From contig JANWXW010000031.1 in the NCBI GenBank assembly GCA_025057315.1, positions 1-64,000 on the forward strand: a stretch of 64,000 nucleotides of DNA, given 5' to 3'. Made by a program: the position numbers and the translations under genes. The notes below the pieces were generated by a model. It was not told where the DNA came from, made no database searches, and saw nothing but the letters and a program-made list of their open reading frames with translations. Below are positions 38,279 through 48,464 of the stretch, one piece after another (positions within the stretch are counted from its first letter, which is position 1; each line of letters begins with the position of its first letter). Source of the stretch: Myxococcota bacterium. GTDB taxonomy: Bacteria > Myxococcota_A > Polyangia > Palsa-1104 > JAEUJZ01.

Positions 38279-40891
38279 ATGGCCGAAACCCGCTCGCTCC
38301 TCGTTGTGGGGCTGCTTTGCGTCGCATGCACGGTCGAGGAACCCATGCCGCCAGAGGAGGCCGCCCTGAGCCCCGCGCACTGTTCCTACGAGCGGGAGCC
38401 CGCCGAGGGCGCGCCTGTTTCTGCGATCGCACCCCTGCGCGCCGGCGTTGCCGAGGTGGCCATCGACCTGCCCGTGGGCACGCCGCTTGGCGCCTACACA
38501 GGGCGAGCTACCGTGCTGGGCGGCCGCGGGCCCGATGCGCGCCACAGCCCCCATGCCCGGGCCTTTGCACCCTCGGTCGGTGTGCAGACGCGGCCGCTGG
38601 TGCGAGCCCTCTACCTTGCAGCTGGCAGCAGCCGCCTGCTCCTGCTCAAGGCCGACCTGGGCGTGGCCTTTGACCGCCTAGTGTATGACGTGGAGCAAGC
38701 CCTCGACCCGACCGGCGGGCTGCGCGGCCGGGTAATCGTGGCCACCAGCCACACGCATGCCGGCTGGGGTACGTTCCAGGGCACCTACCATTTGGCCCTT
38801 GGCTTTGATTTGTTTCAGGAATCCCAGTACCAGCGGCTGCTCGCCTCCCTGGTGCGGGCTGGCCGGGAGGCGATGGCAGCGGCCCAGCCGGCGCGTCTTG
38901 GCGCTGGCGTATGGGATGGCTGGGACGAGCGCGACGAGATCTTCAGCGACCGGCGCGAAGAGGACGACCATCTCCCCGGTCCCGACGGCAAACCCGCAGG
39001 AAAACACAAGGACGGCCGGCTGCTGGTCGTGCGCATCGACGACGCCAGCGAGCAGCCATTGGCCGTGCTGTTCCACTTCCCTATCCACGGCACCATAGGC
39101 GGAGAAGACAACCCTCTGGCATCTGTGGATGCGCCGGGACATGTAGAGCTCCTGCTGGAGGAACACTTCGACCGGCCCGTGCTGGCTCTGCACCTGCAGG
39201 GGCCTGCTGGCGACGCCTCACCTCGCGGCCGCGGCGGCATCGCGGGCTGCGACAGCCGGGGCCGCAAGATGCTGTGCGCAAACTTTGCCCGCATGGAGTC
39301 GGTGGGCGAACTGGCGGCGCCGCGCATCTACGAGCTGTGGACGCAGCTGCGCACCGCGCCCGAGGTGGCCCTAGGGGTGCTGACCCGCGCCGTGCCCAAC
39401 GGGCGAGAGATCAGCGTGCGCGGCGGGCTCCACTATGCTCCCTACGACGAAAATCGCGTGGTCGACTCCAGCCCCGAGGCCATCTATACACCCCAGGGCA
39501 CGGTGCGCAATCCGATCACCCAGTTCAACGTGCCCCATGGGGCCGGGCTGTGCGGCGGCCGCTACCCCCGCCTGCCGGTCCGGGGCATCGAGGGTGCCAG
39601 CGGTCCCCCCTACGGGTCCTGCGTCGAGATCGAGGCTGCCAGCCGCTTCGTTGCCAGTCTGTTGCGCACCGAGCCACCCAAAATACCCGACTGCACCACC
39701 ACCCGCACGACGCTCACCGCGGTGCGCCTGGGAGCCGTCCCGTTCGTCGAGCGCATCGTGACGGGCGGAGGGCCGCCCCTTTACCGCCAGCGGCAGGAAG
39801 ATCTGCTGCTGGTGACGCTGCCTGGCGAGCCGGTGTCGCTGCTGGCCGCCCAGCTGCGGCACGCCTCCCCAGCCGGTCCGGAGCGGACCTTTGTCCTCGG
39901 CTATGCCCAGGGCCACATGGGGTACATCCTGGGCGTGGAAAACTGGCTCGCGGGCGGCTACGAACCTTCTATTAATATCTACGGACCGCTGGAGGGCGAA
40001 TGGCTGATGGAGCGGGCGCTGGAGCTGGCCCGAGCGGTCTGGTCCGGCACTGCGCTCGGCGACACCGGACGGCCAGGACGGCTGGTGTTTCAGCCAGGGC
40101 CGCTGCCAGGGCCAGAGCCAAGCCCTGCGCCCGAGGCGGGGCGGGTGCCCGATCGGGTGCCGCCAGAGACGGTGCTCCGCACGGGGGAGCTCCCCCCCGA
40201 GGCGCAGCCGGCGCCCTCGGTGCCCCGCGTCATCGGACGGGCCACCTTCCTGTTTTATGGCGGTGATCCGAGCGAGGACCTGCCGGAGGTGGTGCTAGAG
40301 CGCGAGGAGGGCGGGCGCTTCGTACCCGTACGCCGCCGCAGCGGTCGCCTGCTCGACGGACGGGGGCGCGAGATGGTGCTCATCTATACTCCCTTGCCTC
40401 CCGCTGGCCCCGTCGAGCGGCACCTGTGGGCCGTGGAGTGGCAGGCCGTGGGCTGGGACCGCGATGCGGCCACCGTCGGCCTGGGCGGTGCCCTGTCAGC
40501 CCCCATCGGCCGCTACCGTTTTGTCGCCCAGGGACGGGCTAGTGGCCGCCCCTATCGCGTTGAGAGCCGCCCGTTTTCCGTGGTCGCCGACGGGGTGATC
40601 AGGGTGCAGGCCGGGCTTTCGGGGGGGCGCATCTCCGGGCGGGCGATCTATCCGGTGGGGGCGGGCTACCGGCTCCTGCGCCTGGACGCACCAAGCGACG
40701 GGGAGGTGCCGGTCTGGGGCCCCCTGACTGTCCGTGTTGAGAGCCGCGCCGACGGCACCGCGCAGGAGTTTGAGGTGACGGCAGGGCCCGATGGCGGGTT
40801 TGTAATCGAGCCGCGTGGCCTCGACCTACGCATGGGCGCCCGGGTCACTGTGCGGGATCGGGCGGGCAACCGCGGCTTCAGCGACGTGTAG
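38279..40891 (+). CDS. Ceramidase-like lipoprotein (neutral/alkaline non-lysosomal ceramidase family)
   Basis: 870 residues. Lipobox LLCVACT near residue 17. Family motifs for the zinc amidase are present: VATSHTHAGWGTF (metal His pair), LFHFPIHGTIGG, AQGHMGYILGVENWLAGGYE, and a C-terminal Ig-like part (about 730-870). Neutral ceramidases hydrolyse the amide bond of ceramide to sphingosine and fatty acid; the bacterial substrate may be a host or self sphingolipid. GAGGTG precedes the ATG. Transcribed alone; two hairpins follow it. The lipid anchor places it at the cell envelope. Confidence 0.8.
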   Translation: MAETRSLLVVGLLCVACTVEEPMPPEEAALSPAHCSYEREPAEGAPVSAIAPLRAGVAEVAIDLPVGTPLGAYTGRATVLGGRGPDARHSPHARAFAPSVGVQTRPLVRALYLAAGSSRLLLLKADLGVAFDRLVYDVEQALDPTGGLRGRVIVATSHTHAGWGTFQGTYHLALGFDLFQESQYQRLLASLVRAGREAMAAAQPARLGAGVWDGWDERDEIFSDRREEDDHLPGPDGKPAGKHKDGRLLVVRIDDASEQPLAVLFHFPIHGTIGGEDNPLASVDAPGHVELLLEEHFDRPVLALHLQGPAGDASPRGRGGIAGCDSRGRKMLCANFARMESVGELAAPRIYELWTQLRTAPEVALGVLTRAVPNGREISVRGGLHYAPYDENRVVDSSPEAIYTPQGTVRNPITQFNVPHGAGLCGGRYPRLPVRGIEGASGPPYGSCVEIEAASRFVASLLRTEPPKIPDCTTTRTTLTAVRLGAVPFVERIVTGGGPPLYRQRQEDLLLVTLPGEPVSLLAAQLRHASPAGPERTFVLGYAQGHMGYILGVENWLAGGYEPSINIYGPLEGEWLMERALELARAVWSGTALGDTGRPGRLVFQPGPLPGPEPSPAPEAGRVPDRVPPETVLRTGELPPEAQPAPSVPRVIGRATFLFYGGDPSEDLPEVVLEREEGGRFVPVRRRSGRLLDGRGREMVLIYTPLPPAGPVERHLWAVEWQAVGWDRDAATVGLGGALSAPIGRYRFVAQGRASGRPYRVESRPFSVVADGVIRVQAGLSGGRISGRAIYPVGAGYRLLRLDAPSDGEVPVWGPLTVRVESRADGTAQEFEVTAGPDGGFVIEPRGLDLRMGARVTVRDRAGNRGFSDV

Positions 40892-40949
40892 CTTGCCCCT
40901 GCCCCAAAGACCCTGCATCCGCGCGCTGCGAGAGGCTTGGGGTCGCCGG

Positions 40950-40983
40950 CCACAGGGCTAAGCTCCGGCCTCCCGCCCTGTGG
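40950..40983 (+). terminator. Candidate terminator of the ceramidase-like gene
   Basis: CCACAGGGC (40950-40958) and GCCCTGTGG (40975-40983): 9-base perfect arms, 16-base loop. No U tract. Confidence 0.45.
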
Positions 40984-41057
40984 TGCTGAGGCCCCCTCCA
41001 GATACACAACATCCCCCCTGCCCCTGTGGGCAGACGACCCCTTTCGGCGAACACCTA

Positions 41058-41092
41058 GCTCGAGCTTGCCAGGGCCCCTGGGGCCCTCGAGC
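41058..41092. terminator. Candidate bidirectional terminator between convergent genes
   Basis: AGGGCCCC-T-GGGGCCCT (41071-41087) is a perfect palindrome flanked by GCTCGAG (41058-41064) and CTCGAGC (41086-41092). It lies between the ceramidase-like gene and the convergent haemoglobin gene, 18 bases from the latter's stop. Confidence 0.5.
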
Positions 41093-41109
41093 GCAGGGCC
41101 GGATCTACA

Positions 41110-41556
41110 CTAGCGCTGCTGGAAGCCCTCCTCGACGATGTCGGCCTTCATTGGGCCCAGGATGCCGAGCAACTCGTTCTTCTCCCGCTCGGCCACCTTC
41201 AGCTCATCCAGCGCCTTGACCAGGTCCTCGACCAGCGCGTCGAACTCCGCCGTCGAGATTCCCATGCCAGCGTGGGCTTCCTTCATGTTCCGCCCCGTGT
41301 ACTTGCAGGGCCCACCGGTGGCCTCGCAGATCTGGTCCACCAGCTTGCTCTTGAGGCCGACCATGTCCGCATTGGCGAACTTGGCGTTGATGCGGTTGTC
41401 TGCTTTGACATGGTCAAGCATCTTTTGCACCACCGCCTCGATGGCTGCCTTGCCGCCTAGGCGATCGTAGAGCTTGGCGCCCGACGACTTGACATCGCCC
41501 TTGGGGCTGCAAGCCAAGCTCAAGAGCAGCATCACGCTCAGAGTCGTGTTACGCAT
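41110..41556 (-). CDS. Lipidated group-I truncated haemoglobin
   Basis: 148 residues. ATG 41556 is preceded by AAGGAGG. Signal peptide with lipobox LLSLAC (C16), then a truncated globin: KLYDRLGGKAAIEAVVQ, CD1 Phe60, the proximal heme His95 in MKEAHAGMGIS. The Tyr usually found at B10 is not apparent (KMLDHV). Truncated globins bind oxygen or NO; being exported and membrane-anchored is unusual, since most are cytosolic. It is transcribed alone. A periplasmic gas-sensing or NO/oxygen-detoxifying role is inference. Confidence 0.87.
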   Translation of the reverse strand: MRNTTLSVMLLLSLACSPKGDVKSSGAKLYDRLGGKAAIEAVVQKMLDHVKADNRINAKFANADMVGLKSKLVDQICEATGGPCKYTGRNMKEAHAGMGISTAEFDALVEDLVKALDELKVAEREKNELLGILGPMKADIVEEGFQQR

Positions 41557-41632
41557 AGGTCCTCCTTGCAAGCTAGAAAGGGATCTGAACCCTGGTCTTG
41601 GCGCGCAGTATAGAGGCCTTTTTGCTCCTTTC

Positions 41633-42109
41633 CTACCGTAGGATTTTTTGCTGGCCCTGGCCAGCCAGGTCCGTCACCTCCTCCACCCGGGTCGGCACCG
41701 CGGCCAGGATGGCATCCACCAGGCGTTCCCGGTTTGCGAAGGTGAAAGCATAGCCTCGCTCGGGCGGCACCAGCAGGTTGCGCGCCGGATCGCCGCAGTC
41801 CACGTACAGGGCCCGCTCGCTCCGCTCATAGCGCACCCGGCGCACCTCGTCCCAGCGGACGGTCAGACGGAGACGGCCACCGACCTCAACGCGGTAGCCC
41901 TGGTCGTCGACGATTAGCACGGGCTGCCGGCGGCGCAGCACAAGCTCGAGCCCGCCCAGCAGGGCCGCCCCCCCGACGAAGGCTGCCTGGATGGCTGGCG
42001 AGGCGGCCCACAGGCCAAGCAGCACCCCCACGGCCACGGCGATCGGCACCAGGTGGCGTCCGCTGGCACGCAGCGGACAGCGCAGCGCGGTCCCCTCCCC
42101 GGGGCTCAT
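41633..42109 (-). CDS. Small membrane protein with PH-like domain
   Basis: 158 residues. Two hydrophobic segments near the N-terminus (about 14-50; VPIAVAVGVLLGLWAASPAI and AAFVGGAALLGGLELVL) are followed by a soluble part rich in beta strands (RYRVEVGGRLRLTVRWDEVR, RNLLVPPERGYAF), like bacterial PH (bPH_2/YdbT-type) domains. The ATG overlaps the metG stop by ATGA, so it is co-translated with metG. Function unknown. Confidence 0.7.
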   Translation of the reverse strand: MSPGEGTALRCPLRASGRHLVPIAVAVGVLLGLWAASPAIQAAFVGGAALLGGLELVLRRRQPVLIVDDQGYRVEVGGRLRLTVRWDEVRRVRYERSERALYVDCGDPARNLLVPPERGYAFTFANRERLVDAILAAVPTRVEEVTDLAGQGQQKILR

Positions 42110-44091
42110 CGGACTGGCGTCCCCGGCGGCACCTGGCGATCTGTCGTGGTCAGCGCCGCGATGTGCTCCCTCCCCACGGCCAGGATCATGCCCTCGGACA
42201 GCACGCCACCGATTTTGGCTGGCTTGAGATTGGCCAGAAACAGCACCGTTCTGCCGACGAGCTCCTCGGGAGAGAACGCGGCGGCCAGGCCAGCCACGAC
42301 CGTGCGCCGGCACAGGCCCACATCCAGCTCGATGCGCAGCAGCCGGTCTTTGTTGGGGATGCGCTCGGCGGACAGGATCCGAGCGGTGCGCACATCGAGC
42401 CGCTGGAAGTCCTCGAGGCTGACCAGCTCGGTGCGCAGCGGCGGCAGGTCCCCGGCACTAGACGGTGGGGCAGCAGAGGAGCCCGCCTCGGACTGCGCCG
42501 CCGCCCGGCGGCCAGCGCGCCACTTGTGGAGCAGCGCCTGCCGCCGGTCAGCGTCGATGCGCGGGAACAACGTAGCCCCGCGACGCACAGCCGTCCCCTC
42601 AGGCAGCTCACCAAAGGCCACGGGCCAGGCCGATTGCTCTGGCTGCGCCAGGCCGAGCTGGCGGCGAATCTCGACGGCGCGCTCGGGCAGAAACGGCTCC
42701 AGCATCAGCCCCAGCCACCTGAGCACCTCCAGCACCAGGTACAGGGCATAACGCGCTGCCTGCGGGTCGGTCCGCGTCAGCGGATAGGCCACGCGTTCGA
42801 CAAAGGTGTTGCCCTCCCGCACCAGTTGGAACAGCGCCTCGAGCGCCCGCGATGGCTGCAGCGCTGCCATGGCCTCCTCCACCTGGCGCCGCGCCGTCGT
42901 CGCTGCTGCGATGAGCGGCCCCGGATCGAAGGGGGGCTGCCACCCGGCTGGTCCCCGCTGGGCTACGCCCTCTGAGTAACGTTCCACCATAACCAAGGTG
43001 CGGTTGAGCAGGTTCCCCAGGTCGTTGCACAGCTCGCTGTTGTAGCGTGATAGCAGCGCCTCGTAAGAAAAATCGCCGTCGGCGCCCAGCGGCACCTCGC
43101 GCAGCACAAAGTAGCGCAGCGCATCGGCGCCAATGTCTGCCGACAGGGCCACCGGATCGACCACGTTGCCCAGGGTTTTGGACATCTTCTCGCCATCTAC
43201 CGTCCACCAGCCGTGGGCAACGATCTTGCGCGGCAGCGGCAGGCCTGCGGACATGAGCATGGCAGGCCAGTACACCGCGTGGAAGCGCGTGATTTCCTTG
43301 CCCACCAAGTGGATGGCCACGGGCCGATCCGGCTCCCCCCAGAAGGCACGGCGAGCCGGCGGCTCCTGCATGGCTGACCAATAGTTTGTCAGGGCATCGA
43401 TCCAGACATAGATGACATGGCCTGGGTCGCCCGGCACCGGGATGCCCCAGCGAAAGGAGCTGCGCGAGATGGACAGGTCGCGCAGGCCCCGCTCGACGAA
43501 GGCCCTGACCTCGTTAAGACGCATGGGAGGCTCGACGAAGTCTGGGTGCGCAGCGTAGTGCTGAAGCAGCGGCTGCTCGTAGCGGGACAGGCGGAAGAAG
43601 TAGCCCTCCTCGCGCACCGTCTCCAGGGGGCGCTTGTGGTCGGGGCACAGCCCGCCCTCGAGCAGGTCCTTTTCCAGGTAGAAAGATTCGCAGGCCACGC
43701 AGTACAGGCCCTCATAGTGGGCCTTGTAGATGTCCCCGCGCTCCTGCATTGTGCGCCACAGCCTCTGCACCACGGCTTCGTGCCGTGGCTCGGTGGTGCG
43801 AATGAAGTCGTCGTACCGAATGTGGAGCACCTGCCAGGCGGCTCGGTACTGGGCGGCCACGCGGTCGGCGAAGGCCTGGGGCGTAATGCCCTGCTCCAGG
43901 GCAGCGCGCTCGATCTTTTCACCATGCTCGTCCGTACCGGTCAGGTAGAAGACCCGCTCCGGACCGCGACGGATGCGCTCGTAGCGGCACAGCGCGTCGC
44001 CGACGATGGTGGTGTAGGCGTGCCCGAGGTGAGGCTCGGCGGTGACATAATAGATGGGGGTGGTCAAAAAGTAGGGCGACGCCTCGGACAT
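42106..44091 (-). CDS. metG: Methionyl-tRNA synthetase with C-terminal tRNA-binding domain
   Basis: 661 residues. Class-I signatures HLGH (21-24) and KMSKT (302-306). Zinc knuckle C131-x2-C134 ... C149-x2-H152, the single-zinc type with one His ligand known from Thermus. The anticodon-binding helices are followed by a Lys/Ala/Ser linker and an EMAP-II/Trbp111-like domain (about 560-661; LDVRTARILSAERIPNKDRL, LKPAKIGGVLSEGM). Essential for charging tRNA-Met and tRNA-fMet. It is followed by the coupled PH-like membrane gene. Confidence 0.96.
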   Translation of the reverse strand: MSEASPYFLTTPIYYVTAEPHLGHAYTTIVGDALCRYERIRRGPERVFYLTGTDEHGEKIERAALEQGITPQAFADRVAAQYRAAWQVLHIRYDDFIRTTEPRHEAVVQRLWRTMQERGDIYKAHYEGLYCVACESFYLEKDLLEGGLCPDHKRPLETVREEGYFFRLSRYEQPLLQHYAAHPDFVEPPMRLNEVRAFVERGLRDLSISRSSFRWGIPVPGDPGHVIYVWIDALTNYWSAMQEPPARRAFWGEPDRPVAIHLVGKEITRFHAVYWPAMLMSAGLPLPRKIVAHGWWTVDGEKMSKTLGNVVDPVALSADIGADALRYFVLREVPLGADGDFSYEALLSRYNSELCNDLGNLLNRTLVMVERYSEGVAQRGPAGWQPPFDPGPLIAAATTARRQVEEAMAALQPSRALEALFQLVREGNTFVERVAYPLTRTDPQAARYALYLVLEVLRWLGLMLEPFLPERAVEIRRQLGLAQPEQSAWPVAFGELPEGTAVRRGATLFPRIDADRRQALLHKWRAGRRAAAQSEAGSSAAPPSSAGDLPPLRTELVSLEDFQRLDVRTARILSAERIPNKDRLLRIELDVGLCRRTVVAGLAAAFSPEELVGRTVLFLANLKPAKIGGVLSEGMILAVGREHIAALTTTDRQVPPGTPVR

Positions 44092-44171
44092 GGCGCTTCA
44101 GGGTAGCCCCGGCGGGGGGGCCGGTCAACAGGGGCGGGCCAACAGGGAGACGGTCGTGAGGTGCCCAGGCC

Positions 44172-46688
44172 CTAGGGGACCTGCGCCTGGTGGCGGAGAA
44201 TGGCCCGCGCCTGCTCCGCCGAGGCAGCACAGCGGAAGCCCACCCCCACCAGGTCGGTCAGGGTCGGGTCGAGGTGGTCGCGGGCACGGCTGCGCAGCAG
44301 CGGAGCCGGATTCAGCCAGCCGCCGCCACGGACCACCCGGTCCACCCCCTGCGCGGGGCCCTGCGGGTCGAGCACTGGTTCGGTCTCCGGCTCGGCGTAC
44401 CTGTCGGCGTAGTAGTCGGCCACCCACTCAGCAATGTTGCCACCGAGGTCGTAGATGCCCTCGGGCGTGGCATTGCGTGGCATGCTCCCAACAGGCAGCG
44501 GTCCCGGTTTCCGGCCCGCGGCGCACTGGCCAGCGGAAAGACACAGCGAGATGCACTCAGACCGCGGGTCGCTGCGACACACCTGCTGACAGTAGGGCCC
44601 GCTGCTGCGCGGGTCCGCCGCGAAGGCGGTCCGGTCGCAGGTAGGTGGCTCGAACCCCCAGGGGTAACGCCGGCCAACGATTCCAGCTGCTGCGTACTCC
44701 CACTCCGCCTCCGTGGGCAGCCGCTTGCCCAACGCCGCGCAGTAGGCCGCCGCCTGAGCATGGCTGACCTGCACCACGGGCAAGTTGCGCCAGGTCGGGT
44801 CCCGCCACCGCCTGGCCGCGCTCCGCGGCACAGCAGGGCAAAGCCGCGGGTTGAGCGCCTGACGCTGGCAAGTGCGATAGTCGGCATTGCGCACCTCGAA
44901 GCGATCCATGCAGAAGCCCGAGATGTGCACCCAGTGCTGTGGGCGCTCGTCGGGGCGCCCCTCGTCCTCAGGGCTACCAAGCCGTAGCATTGCAGGTGGG
45001 AGACCGACCATGTCCGCCGGACACGGTGGTGCAGCCCCCATAAGCGCCGGCTGTCGCCGGGGCAAGGGGGTGGGTGGTGCCAGCCGCTGGATGGCCACGG
45101 CGGGCCCGCGTGGCTGCCGGGGGCGCAACCGCTTGACGACGAGCAGCACGGCGGCTGACAGCAATACAGCGGTCGCTATGCCGAGCAGCGCGTAAAACAC
45201 CGGCGAGGCCGGTAGGACCAGGGATATGCGGGATGCCGGCCGACGCGGGGAATATTCTGACGTGCAGGAGGCCGTGGCCAACGGCGGCACCGGGGGCAGG
45301 GCCAGCAGGACAGGTCGGAGCGTGGTGGCAGAGGGCGGGGGCATCGGCAAGCCGCCGGGCGGTGGGACACTGCGCACACTGGGCCCCGGCTCTTGCACCG
45401 GCAGGGCAGAGGCTGGCGATGCCTCCAGCATCGGGCCCCCCACCTGGGACAGGGCGTCCCGCTCCACCACCTCGATTTCGGGGAACGACGGCTCGGCCGG
45501 GGGCGGCGTATCCGGCGGGAGTGGGGTAGGTGCCTGGGTCCCGGTCGTCTCCCCGCCAGAGGGGGCAGGCACCGACATCAGTTCAGCGGTGGTGAAGGGA
45601 CGATGGCGGGCGACGGCCAGGGTCTCGCTCTCCTGCTTCTGCCCGTCGCCCGCGAGCAGGTCGGCGACGGAAACCTGGCGCAACTCGCCTGTCAGGCCCA
45701 CCTTCTGGATTGGCTGCAGCGGCGACAGCGGCAGCGGCAACGAGGCCACCTGTTGGGTGATGCTATCCACGCTCGCATGCGACGGCTGCAGGGGCATCAG
45801 CCGGGACAGCCGAGGGCCGGTCACCGGCACCGGCGGCGGCGCGATCATGAACAGCGCCCGCGCCATCTCGTCGGCGCTGGCAAAGCCCCCGCCAGGCTGC
45901 AGCGCACGAAGCAGGAAAGATGCCAACTTTGGGCCGAGCTGGCGGTTCAGCTCGCTGGCGCTGGCGGCGATGTCCTCTGGCGGAGGCCTGCCCACAAGTA
46001 GCTCGTGCAGCAGCGCCGCCATGGCGTTCAGATCAGCACGCACCTCCGATGCCACTGGGCTCAGGCCGCTCGCCGCGGTCCGTCCTGGCAGCGGCGCGCA
46101 CAGGCCGTGGAGCAGGACCGTCTCGCCGGGGTGACCCTCCAGTGTCTGCGCCACGTAAATCGACGCCGGCGAGATCTGCCCATGCGCAATGCCCAGCCGA
46201 TGGGCACTGCTTAGCGCGGCCAGCACCGGTGCCACCAGCTGCGTCGCCCGTGGGGGCGGGACCAGCGGACCATCGGTCTCCGGACGGCGCCACTGGTCCA
46301 TCAGCTCCGCCAGGGGCCGGCCGTCTCCTAGGGCGGTCACGACGAAGCGGGAGCCGTCCCGCTCAGTCCCCGTTTCCATCAGCTGCGGCACACCCGGCAG
46401 CTGGCTCAGCAGGCGCAGCGCCTGGACCTCCCGGTTGAGCCGGCCGGCCACGGCGTGGTCTTCCGTAAGTGGCCAGGGCAGGAAATCGATGGCAGCGCGC
46501 GCCCCGGTCACCAGATGAAAGGCAGCAAAAACGCCCCCTCCCGGGCGGCGCGCAAGCACCTCCTCGACCCGCCAGCGCCGGGCGATGGTGTCATAGCAAA
46601 GCGGTGTTTCGTCGAGCTGACACGCCAGTTCCTCGCTCGGGTAGGTGGCGCCGCACTGAAAGCACCGCTTTGACTGCCGGGTCTCCAT
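44172..46688 (-). CDS. Zinc ribbon - pseudokinase - SUMF1/FGE-like fusion
   Basis: 838 residues. Starts with a CxxC zinc-ribbon-like piece (C9, C12, C23, C31). Then a kinase-like domain (about 35-265) lacking every catalytic residue: the VAIK Lys is Asp68 (RAAID), HRDxKPxN is HGQISPASI (169-177), DFG is LHGLC (193-197). A Pro/Thr/Glu linker, TM (about 515-537), then an extracytoplasmic SUMF1-like domain (about 575-825; MDRFEVRNADYR, LPTEAEWEYAAA, GIYDLGGNIAEWVADYY, RVVRGGGWLN). The FGE active-site Cys pair near RGGxWLN is absent. A signalling receptor or pseudo-enzyme is inferred. Confidence 0.85.
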   Translation of the reverse strand: METRQSKRCFQCGATYPSEELACQLDETPLCYDTIARRWRVEEVLARRPGGGVFAAFHLVTGARAAIDFLPWPLTEDHAVAGRLNREVQALRLLSQLPGVPQLMETGTERDGSRFVVTALGDGRPLAELMDQWRRPETDGPLVPPPRATQLVAPVLAALSSAHRLGIAHGQISPASIYVAQTLEGHPGETVLLHGLCAPLPGRTAASGLSPVASEVRADLNAMAALLHELLVGRPPPEDIAASASELNRQLGPKLASFLLRALQPGGGFASADEMARALFMIAPPPVPVTGPRLSRLMPLQPSHASVDSITQQVASLPLPLSPLQPIQKVGLTGELRQVSVADLLAGDGQKQESETLAVARHRPFTTAELMSVPAPSGGETTGTQAPTPLPPDTPPPAEPSFPEIEVVERDALSQVGGPMLEASPASALPVQEPGPSVRSVPPPGGLPMPPPSATTLRPVLLALPPVPPLATASCTSEYSPRRPASRISLVLPASPVFYALLGIATAVLLSAAVLLVVKRLRPRQPRGPAVAIQRLAPPTPLPRRQPALMGAAPPCPADMVGLPPAMLRLGSPEDEGRPDERPQHWVHISGFCMDRFEVRNADYRTCQRQALNPRLCPAVPRSAARRWRDPTWRNLPVVQVSHAQAAAYCAALGKRLPTEAEWEYAAAGIVGRRYPWGFEPPTCDRTAFAADPRSSGPYCQQVCRSDPRSECISLCLSAGQCAAGRKPGPLPVGSMPRNATPEGIYDLGGNIAEWVADYYADRYAEPETEPVLDPQGPAQGVDRVVRGGGWLNPAPLLRSRARDHLDPTLTDLVGVGFRCAASAEQARAILRHQAQVP

Positions 46689-46708
46689 CCCCTATGCTAC
46701 AGATTTCT

Positions 46709-46737
46709 TTTGTATTTATTCATACCATATCACGCAA
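46709..46737 (-). promoter_or_regulatory. Putative promoter for the SUMF1 fusion gene
   Basis: Minus-strand TTGCGT (46732-46737) and TACAAA (46709-46714), 17-base spacer, about 20 bases upstream of the ATG at 46688. The region is locally AT-rich. Confidence 0.4.
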
Positions 46738-46817
46738 CTCCCGTCGCCGACGCAGGCCCCTCTTCATTGTAATTTGAATCACCACATTCCCGCGACGCTG
46801 CGGTGCGCAATTCGCTG

Positions 46818-46846
46818 GTGACGGAATCGCTCCTCTTTTGTACACT
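46818..46846 (+). promoter_or_regulatory. Putative promoter for citrate synthase
   Basis: GTGACG (46818-46823) and TACACT (46841-46846) with a 17-base spacer, about 53 bases before the ATG at 46899. Match to sigma-70 consensus is moderate (4/6 each). Confidence 0.4.
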
Positions 46847-46898
46847 GCCCTTTCGGTCGCGAGACGGACAGCGCACGAACCAAGAGCATCGAGGAACC

Positions 46899-48230
<1,332 letters not shown>

Positions 48231-48240
48231 CCGGGAGGGC

Positions 48241-48261
48241 CTTCTGCCGATGGGGCAGAAG
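48241..48261 (+). terminator. Candidate hairpin after gltA
   Basis: CTTCTGCC (48241-48248) and GGCAGAAG (48254-48261) flank a five-base loop, eleven bases past the stop. Its right arm overlaps the purine-rich site before the small ORF at 48270, so it may either terminate or hide that site. Confidence 0.4.
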
Positions 48262-48269
48262 AGGTGCCC

Positions 48270-48380
48270 ATGCCTGGCGATCTGCTCTGCGTCCCCCGGA
48301 GTTCCCTCGGCTGTCTCAGCGGTGACTGTCTGGCCAGCACGGTGGCCGTGGTCGTGATGTGGCTGCTGTTGTTGTTCTGA
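48270..48380 (+). CDS. Candidate 36-residue membrane peptide
   Basis: ATG 48270 has AAGAGG (48259-48264) five bases upstream. It encodes MPGDLLCVPRSSLGCLSGDC followed by a hydrophobic stretch (STVAVVVMWLLLLF) that could span the membrane, with four Cys in the first part. Third-position GC is high as in neighbours. No homolog known to me. Confidence 0.4.
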   Translation: MPGDLLCVPRSSLGCLSGDCLASTVAVVVMWLLLLF

Positions 48381-48464
48381 CCCACCCGGCCGCTGTCGTG
48401 TTAAGACTGCGCCGCAGACCGGCCTGCCCGGGCTGTTATTGACCTACACTCTGGAGGCTCCATC

